Position numbers and translations under genes: made by a program
Notes under the pieces: generated by a model
Told to the model about the DNA's origin: nothing
What the model saw: only the letters and a program-made list of their open reading frames with translations
The model's database searches: none
In this document: piece after piece, positions 1 to 7,200 of the stretch
Layout of the letters: each line of letters begins with the position of its first letter
How positions within the stretch are numbered: position 1 is the stretch's first letter
NCBI RefSeq assembly: GCF_000003605.2
Contig: NW_003153809.1
Location: 2,863 to 13,259 of the forward strand
Source: Saccoglossus kowalevskii
Taxonomy: Eukaryota; Hemichordata; Enteropneusta; Harrimaniidae
Direction: 5' to 3'
Length of the DNA: 10,397 nt

Positions 1-682
1 AGTCCTTGAGTATGTAAGTACCAAGTTTCATTGAAATGTAATACTCACTACTTGTATCAAATGCTGAAAATTAATTAATTAAGGTAATTAACATGTACTG
101 ATATTACCATAAAAACTATCAGGTCTGGGCAGTGTCATATGACATCTATGTACCAAGTTTCATTGAAATGTGATGATTAGTACTTGAGATATCAGTGGAA
201 AAACCGAAAATTGACTAATCATTATGCAAATTAGGTAATTAGTATTCACGGATTATTACCAAAAACTTATCAAAACCTAGCATTAGTTCAGAGCATCTAT
301 GTACAAAGTTTCATCAAAATCCAAAGAGTGGTTGTTTAGATATCAGTGGAACAGTCATGGAACAGCTAAGAATTAGCTAATTATCATGCAAATTAGGTAA
401 TTAATGAGCACGGATTTTTACCAAAATCTAATCAAATCTGCGCATTGGCCCAGAGCATCTATGTACCAAGTTTCATCAAAATCCAATGAGTGGTTCTTTA
501 GATATCAGTGGAACAGTCATAGAACAGCTAAGAATTAGCTAATTATCATGCAAATTAGGTAATTAATGAGCACGGATTTTTACCAAAATCTAATCAAATC
601 TGCGCATTGGCCCAGAGCATCTATGCACCAAGTTTCATCAAAAACCGATGTATTGTTCTTGAGATAGCAGTGGAACAGTCGG
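1..682. repeat. Tandem array, ~162-bp unit, five copies
   Basis: Units begin near TCTATGTACCAAGTTTCAT. Boundaries are about 1-146 (cut by the window edge and diverged), 147-297 (151 bp; it lacks about 11 bases present in the others), 298-459 (162), 460-621 (162) and 622-682 (truncated). The two 162-bp copies differ at only a few positions, whereas the left copies are much more diverged, as expected if the array grew at its right end. Units 2-4 each carry ATGCAAATTAGGTAATTA. The last copy stops where the CA tract begins. No ORF of note runs through it. Confidence 0.9.
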
Positions 683-691
683 ACACACATA

Positions 692-734
<43 letters not shown>
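683..734. repeat. CA/TG dinucleotide microsatellite
   Basis: The tract is (AC)n with two ACAT interruptions near its left end and a pure run from about 699 to 734. It directly abuts the last unit of the 162-bp array. A shorter ACACACACAT tract also follows the related copy at 9197-9316, so the tract is probably part of the repeat family's end rather than an independent insertion. Confidence 0.95.
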
Positions 735-737
<3 letters not shown>

Positions 738-745
738 CTGCAAAG

Positions 746-775
746 ACTCCCATTATGTGTTTCGCACATGGGAGT
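746..775. repeat. Hairpin following the microsatellite
   Basis: ACTCCCA (746-752) pairs with TGGGAGT (769-775). Inside it, TGTG (756-759) pairs with CACA (765-768) around a TTTCG loop, with TTA bulged on one side. It is followed by AAAAAA. The arrangement, a hairpin with a G-rich right arm and then an A run, recurs at 9035-9074. Confidence 0.8.
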
Positions 776-1072
776 AAAAAATTTGAAGGAGATATAGAAC
801 AATCCCCCTTTGCTAACACAACAAATGTTGAAACAATCTGATAATCGGTTGAATAAAAACAAAGTGATGGACTGACTGAATGACCTAGAGTTGCAGGGTT
901 GGTAAATGCATATATGTAGCTGTACATTCAGACAGGCATAGATAACAAATCACATTCCTTTTTTTAAGACTTAAAAACAAGATCTTATTAGAGTCTAAGT
1001 ATAACAACTGTTTCTTAACAATCACACCAATGTCTTTGTGTCAATAAGAAACATAAGTCATATAAATATTAC

Positions 1073-1231
1073 CTTAATATCATTAGAAATATCCATCAGA
1101 CCTTTACTTGCAGCACTCTTAACAATCGGTGTAATCAGGCCATTGGGTGTTGCCACAGCAACAGATATATCAATATTTTGCAGAAATTTAACTGAATCAC
1201 CTGCCCATGTGGCATTGACCTCGGGAACATT
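1073..1231 (-). CDS. PDHX: PDHX exon: acyltransferase-like core, third exon
   Basis: This is the most 3' exon visible. It encodes [20 protein letters not shown] and then [20 protein letters not shown], followed by [13 protein letters not shown]. The segments PxVNxx[10 protein letters not shown] and GLITPIVK are conserved across the E2/E3BP core domain and fit PDHX best. The acceptor is TTGTTCCAG|AATGTT and the donor is ATTAAG|GTAATA, both phase 0. The next part of the family, a KAR-GKL segment followed by the SNLGMFG strand, is not in the 1072 bases to the left, so at least one more exon lies outside the window. A plus-strand frame here is antisense shadow. Confidence 0.95.
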
Positions 1232-4200
1232 CTGGAACAAGCCCATACATAAAAAGGTGACATATTTAAATGAATTACTGTAAAATCTGTATTAAAAGCC
1301 GCAGCTTCTAATAAAATGGTACAATGCAACAGAGGGGATGCGGCTTCTATTAGAGCATCTACACATATGAGAAATGGTGAATTTGTGGGTCTCAATTGTT
1401 CAAAAAGAATCGGTGCGGCGGTAATAGCAATACAACTCAGCAATAGATCTTGCATAAAAGGTAATTTACAAAGCAAACTAATAACCTTAAATAATGCCCT
1501 TTTTTTATTTGTGCTAGTCTAAGACATTGAATCTCATCTTCGTCTCTCCTGACTTTTTTTAATGTGCATTGCATTGCATAGTCCATGTGAGTTTAAGAAA
1601 TATATAAAGTTAGAACATCAAGAATGTCAGAGATATGGCTCCAAAATTGCATTCACTAAAACCAAATGGCCACCAGTTGACCATTTTGTGTCAAATCTGA
1701 CAAAGTGACGTGCATTGAAGTTCTATAAAGTTTAATGTACTTACCCAGTGTGAACAAAATCTGTCTATGCAATCAATTGTAGAAGTAGCTTAGTAAAAAG
1801 ACTTCATGTAGATGCTACTTCTAAGCGGAAATTTTCAAATCATGAATAAGGTATGGTTGCATGCAAGTACAAAACATTATAAATATGTCTCACCTTTAAA
1901 GTTACAGCTATGGCTTTAATTAGGAAGTCATTCACAGAAACTTTTACATTTTCTTTAGCAAGATTTTTACGCAACTGCAGAACCTCATCCATCCGGCAGT
2001 CTACGGTAGCATACGCATGAGGTGTAGATTGCTGCAGAACAAAGACACATGGTTTAGTTTTTTTAATAACCTTCATGCACTGTTTTTTCTGAGAAGATCT
2101 TGAAGAGATTTTATAAGAATACAAATTCCTTAAGGAAGCAGAACAGAGTAAGATATTTATAAATATTTTATTTGAAAAATTGAGGAAACAACCTTGCACA
2201 TGTCTTATGAAAGTCAGTGTGACTTACATGTGACAATTATATAATCCCATAATACTTTCTCTTAAGTTGACGTAAGTACACACACAGGATTACTGTCAGA
2301 GTAATATCAATCCTTGCCTGTGGCTCGGATTGGTACAAAACTCAGTAATCACTACGTCTGCTGAAAATATCATGGGATTATGTACAAGAATACCCCAAGA
2401 CATATTGAATGAGTAACATAAAATATGAATGATTTAAGAATGCAATTTTAATACCGTTGGTTATCTTAAGCTAATTCAAACTTACGATAATGTCTGTTGA
2501 TACAAGTTAATTATTATCTCAGCCCTTTTCTTCACAGTAATGAATAGAAAATACTTTCTAACAGCAAAAGATGAATCCTAGCAGAAATGCTCACCTTAGA
2601 TTCAAGTAATCGCCTGGCTATCGTCTTTCTCATGTTATTGAGTTCTAAGTCAGTAAATGTGTTCTGTTGGAATAAAAAAACAATCAGTATTGAGATACAG
2701 AGTAGTAAGGTAAAGTAACATGTAATACATTACACAGTATGATATGTAACAGAAAGAATTATAGGGAAATTCTCTCATCTCAAATCAATTGTAAGTAAAT
2801 AGTTACATTATAAGTAAACACATCATCGTGCATAATCATTTTACTCTATGAGCTATGTATATGTCTTGATAGACGGTCAAAAGCAGCATGTAGTTGTTGC
2901 TTGCCTAGGCTAGACAACATTAGCATATGTATTAAACATATTGTGGTGCTATGCAATCCATCACCTGCTGCTGACAGTTTCTTCCATTCATTTTGACTAT
3001 CCATGGAGACTTTCAGCTGGTCATGTGTTATAGTATTGTGACCAGTGTTTCCCTATAAAAGCAAATTTGGCAACGAAATGTGTTTTCATCTCAAAAACTA
3101 CATGGGGTCAGGTGTATTTGGATACAAAATGCATAAAATTAAAAGGAATAAATCTCTCACTGATTGAGAAAATTTCTGAAAAAGAAGACACTGATTAGAA
3201 CAGATGAATAATTTATATGAGTTATATGGATTTATATGGATAACACTTATGATGAAAGATCCACTACACTCTACATGCTGCACAGATTTTTTATTTTGAC
3301 ACACCTGACACCACATAGTGCAAAACACCATGCCAGTACAGTATCAGAACACTGAACTAAAAACCTTAAACCAAATTGCAAACTCTTTGATTTAAGGAAA
3401 ACATCAACATACTTTCAATATTAAAATACACTATGCATAAAGTCAGATATACTGCCAAAACACAAAATATGCAACAAACTCGAACACAATGGTGCAGCGA
3501 CAAAGTCCACGATTCTTAGACCCTTTATAGGGACGAATTGCGCAAAATCTAATTCTCAGAGCTTGCAGCCTCAGTGTGTTGGCAATACATGCAGCGAGTG
3601 CTACTGAAAATCTTGCGAAAATGCAACAAAACTTTCTCTCCAATAAGTCTAATAGAGAAAACAAATATTTCCACATTAACATGTCCCTTGACGTTATTTG
3701 CTTACATTCACAAAGAAGGTACCTGAATGGAGGTAAGACATTGAAATATGTCTACATGTAATGCATGAATCTGATTGGCTGTCATGGTCATGAGGTATAC
3801 ATCATTCAAGGCATAGCATATCGTTGTAGAGTCTTACCTTTGAGGGCAGTGTTGGAGGAGTTGTAGATATTGGCTTTGTAGTTGATTTAGGACTAGCTAC
3901 TGTAATGTCACCTGGTGATTTTGGTTTTGCATCTATACTTGCAGGTTTGGATATTCTGATTAATGTTTTATCACCAGCAACCACCTTTAGCAAATCTCTA
4001 ATAAATAAACATAACGTAACTATTACAAGCTTGTTAATTGAGAATGTAGATTAAATACTGTAGAATACTTTATTTTCGCTTGGAATTTATTTACGCTATT
4101 TTCGCTGAAGGGATGATTCAGTGAAAATAAAATCCACTGAATATACTTTTTTTCCTATATTTCACATTCGATTAATCAAAAATCAGTGAAAATAAATTCC

Positions 4201-7200
4201 ATAAAGAACGCCCAAAAAGCCTTTTCAGCGAAAATTAATTCCAGCGAAAATAAAGTATTCCACAGTAACAAACGGATGGATACAAACTAAAAATACAAAA
4301 TACTGTTGAAACAATTCTGATCAAAAATGGACAAGAAAAATTAAGTCATCATGATTACATAAACAAATTAATTAATATTCATGTTTCTCAAATAATACAT
4401 GTACTGTATTAATCTCAGTTTCCCTTATAGAATAAGACAACATGAATTGTATAAAAAAATCCAAACAATGGCGGAAATAGATGTCTTTGTAGAGCGTCCT
4501 CAAAATAAATTTGATAATACTCTGTACTATGAGATACTAACTATTGTCATGATTATTAGTGACCCCATGATGCTTTTGCCATATGCCAAACATGGTAGTT
4601 TATTTGGCTGTTGCCATGGCAATTACAATTGTTACCTTGTTACAAATCCCAACCCATGGATGAAACATACAAAATGTACCAAGTATAAAAGCAACTGAGA
4701 TGGTAGCTTTTAGTAGAAGTCGAAAACATATTTTACCAAAAATATCAATACTATAGTATAGAAAATATTGTCATGAAAGGATAACATTTCATAGACCCCC
4801 TCCCACATAAATACTAAATATACTGGTAATAGCATGCATGAATTAGCAATTACCATTATGATTATTATTAATGGCAACAAAATGTCGTGAAATGGATCTG
4901 TGGGATAAGAAGGATCTCATAATTCCTGACCATGTGATATTGGATTCATTATGTTCACATGTTCCTCGCCAAATAACTACACTCGTTCAATAAATTCAAT
5001 ACCATAGAGTAATTAATAGACAAGTTTTGAGTTCCACTGTGATCTTGCGCACTCTGGTATAAAAACATTCCAATATTGTTTGCATACAGGAGTTAATTTT
5101 GCTGCGTAACGTTCGATAGCTCATCTGAATGCCAAGGGCCATTGAAACCAGAAAATAAATTGCGAGAGCTAGAAATCAACTCCCTATTCTTGCACAGAAA
5201 CTGACTAATGGTGTTATGACTTGAAGATCCTGTACATTGTACTAGACGAAACTCACCCTTTAAGAACTCTACCATGATGTCCACTGCCAATTATATCATT
5301 AATATTCAAATTATGTTGTTCTAATAACACTCGGACAGCAGGTGATAAAAGAGTACTGTAAATAAACATATATGAACACCTTAGAGGTAAATACCCTGAG
5401 CACCACAACCTTTATTGGTCAAGTTCATTAACAACTGTCATGAAATGATACCAGCCCATTATAGGGTCAAGGACTGACTATTAATCATTGTCAATGCAAC
5501 TGACAACACAAAATAGAGAAAGATGTCAGGTAAATTTCATTGAATCCAAAAACAAAATGGCATGCATATAAAAACCATTATAATATGTCTTGCATTTGTA
5601 CCTAATTAAACAGAATTGGGAAATGCCTGTAATAGAAATGGGAAAGGCCACAAAAAATGTCTTCTACTATGCCTTGTCTACATACAAATGTATCGACTGG
5701 ATAAAACTGGTCCAGACATGTCTGAGAAATAGCTCTGAATAGATTTATACATTAACAGACCCAAAAACAGTTTTTCACAGGTACAACAACTCAGTAAATA
5801 GCCTACAACTTATTACACATAGACAGTATAAAAGAAAATGATTTGAATTGAGTGCAGTTTATAACATATATAGTAATGAAATTGTAATATAATTATTCTT
5901 GTTACAATGGTAAATTAATTCAGTATATGAACAACTGTAATTCTTGATTCCCAATTTTCCATTAGTACATGTGTAACCTGCCAGGCAACGGGCGAGGGTA
6001 GGACAGAAATATAAAATGTCAAAAATGAACAATAGACATGCAACTCCCAAAAAACTCAGTGGCATATTCAAAACAATTATTAAAAGATAACAGAGTGAGC
6101 ATGGGTGGATAAAAAATAAATATGACTGTGATGTTGTTTTTTAACTCCCAAAATACCTCCAAAAATCTGAAAATATTACGCTATAGCCAATTAAAATTTG
6201 CATGTTTGTATGTCTTGCTTAGGCAGAACAGTGAAAACATTTTCAAAGGCTGATACGAGTAAGTTGAAAGATGATGGCCCTTTTATTTGAGGTGATTTTA
6301 GGCCACAAGTTGGAAACATGAACTAAGACTGTTATTACATTTGAAATGGATGTCACTGTTCGCAATAATTATTGACTGTAATAGGGTGAGTTTTCACTTG
6401 TCAAATAACCCTACAGCGCCCTCTCTGGTCACTTCCTATACTTCAGTATATGTGACCACCAAGATCTGGTATACATTGTATGATAATCAAAAGGTCTATT
6501 TATCTGTTTTGAATCCAGTAAAAATCAAATACCTCATATGATCAGACTGATCTATTAAACATCTACAATCTAAAGAGAAAAATTCAATGACGTTTCCATT
6601 TCAATCTGAAATCATATTTTATAAGAACATCCTAGAAATGATTTATTTAAAAAACATGTAATAATTTGTTGAACAAACAGGAAATTGTTGTTTTGATAAA
6701 TTTGATTAAAATAATTATTATTGCAAGAGCTCTGGCATCGCTTACAAATTTGTGACAATTACCATATTTATAAATTATTTTGAACGTCAAGTCAAATATG
6801 TAAATTATGGTAACACTACAATTTCTTAAATTACTTTTCTCTATTACTTTTACATTGTTGGAAAAATAACAAAATATGTACAAATATTCATTTGTACATG
6901 CAGTTTTATAAAACAAGTTGCCCATGAAATATACCTTGATTTGTTATCTGCAGCTTGTGCTGTACTAGTACTCGCATCAGGTACAGTAACTTCCCCACTA
7001 GAGGGCGCTGATGGCCCTGCTTCAGCTGGTATCTGTACATTTCTATAATCAGATCCTTCCTCAACTATAAGAGCTATTAAAGAGCCGATTGCCACATTAC
7101 TGGTACCCTCCGCAACCTGAAGTTTAGAAGAAACATAGCCATGAAAATATTTTTTGGAATCTATTTACATGTCAACATTAATTTTGTTAGTACAAACTGG

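Larger units (their letters stand above)
1..1072 (-). other. PDHX intron (partial), rich in tandem repeats
   Basis: This is the intron downstream of the last visible exon; its acceptor lies off the left edge. Its left two thirds are a ~162-bp tandem array, a CA microsatellite and a hairpin. From 776 to 1072 I see only AT-rich unique-looking DNA. No coding match to the remaining PDHX core domain was found. Confidence 0.75.
3998..5256 (-). other. PDHX intron carrying two fold-back elements
   Basis: A 1259-base GT-AG intron. It holds a TTCGC-rich MITE (4056-4267) that starts about 60 bases upstream of the acceptor, and a second TA-flanked fold-back (5085-5186) about 70 bases downstream of the donor. 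Between 4268 and 5084 there is a stretch open on the plus strand (4399-4698) with no recognisable domain; I see nothing else there. Confidence 0.85.

Noticed and set aside
1-682. CRISPR-like array
   Set aside because: The 162-bp units are contiguous with no unique spacers, and the DNA is clearly animal.
580-927. Minus-strand ORF with a long Cys-Val repeat
   Set aside because: The repeat is the translation of the CA/TG microsatellite; the rest comes from the tandem array.
1038-1283. Plus-strand ORF of 81 residues
   Set aside because: It lies opposite the PDHX exon at 1073-1231 and is its antisense shadow.
4056-4267. Autonomous Tc1/mariner transposon
   Set aside because: The interior is only about 130 bp between the inverted repeats and has no transposase ORF, so it is at most a non-autonomous MITE.
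4399-4698. Plus-strand ORF of 99 residues inside an intron
   Set aside because: It has no recognisable domain, an AT-rich composition and no splice or promoter context. It is probably chance.
5093-5290. Alternative first exon starting [10 protein letters not shown]
   Set aside because: The frame overlaps the E3-binding exon in a different reading frame from PDHX and runs on through its donor and the fold-back element.
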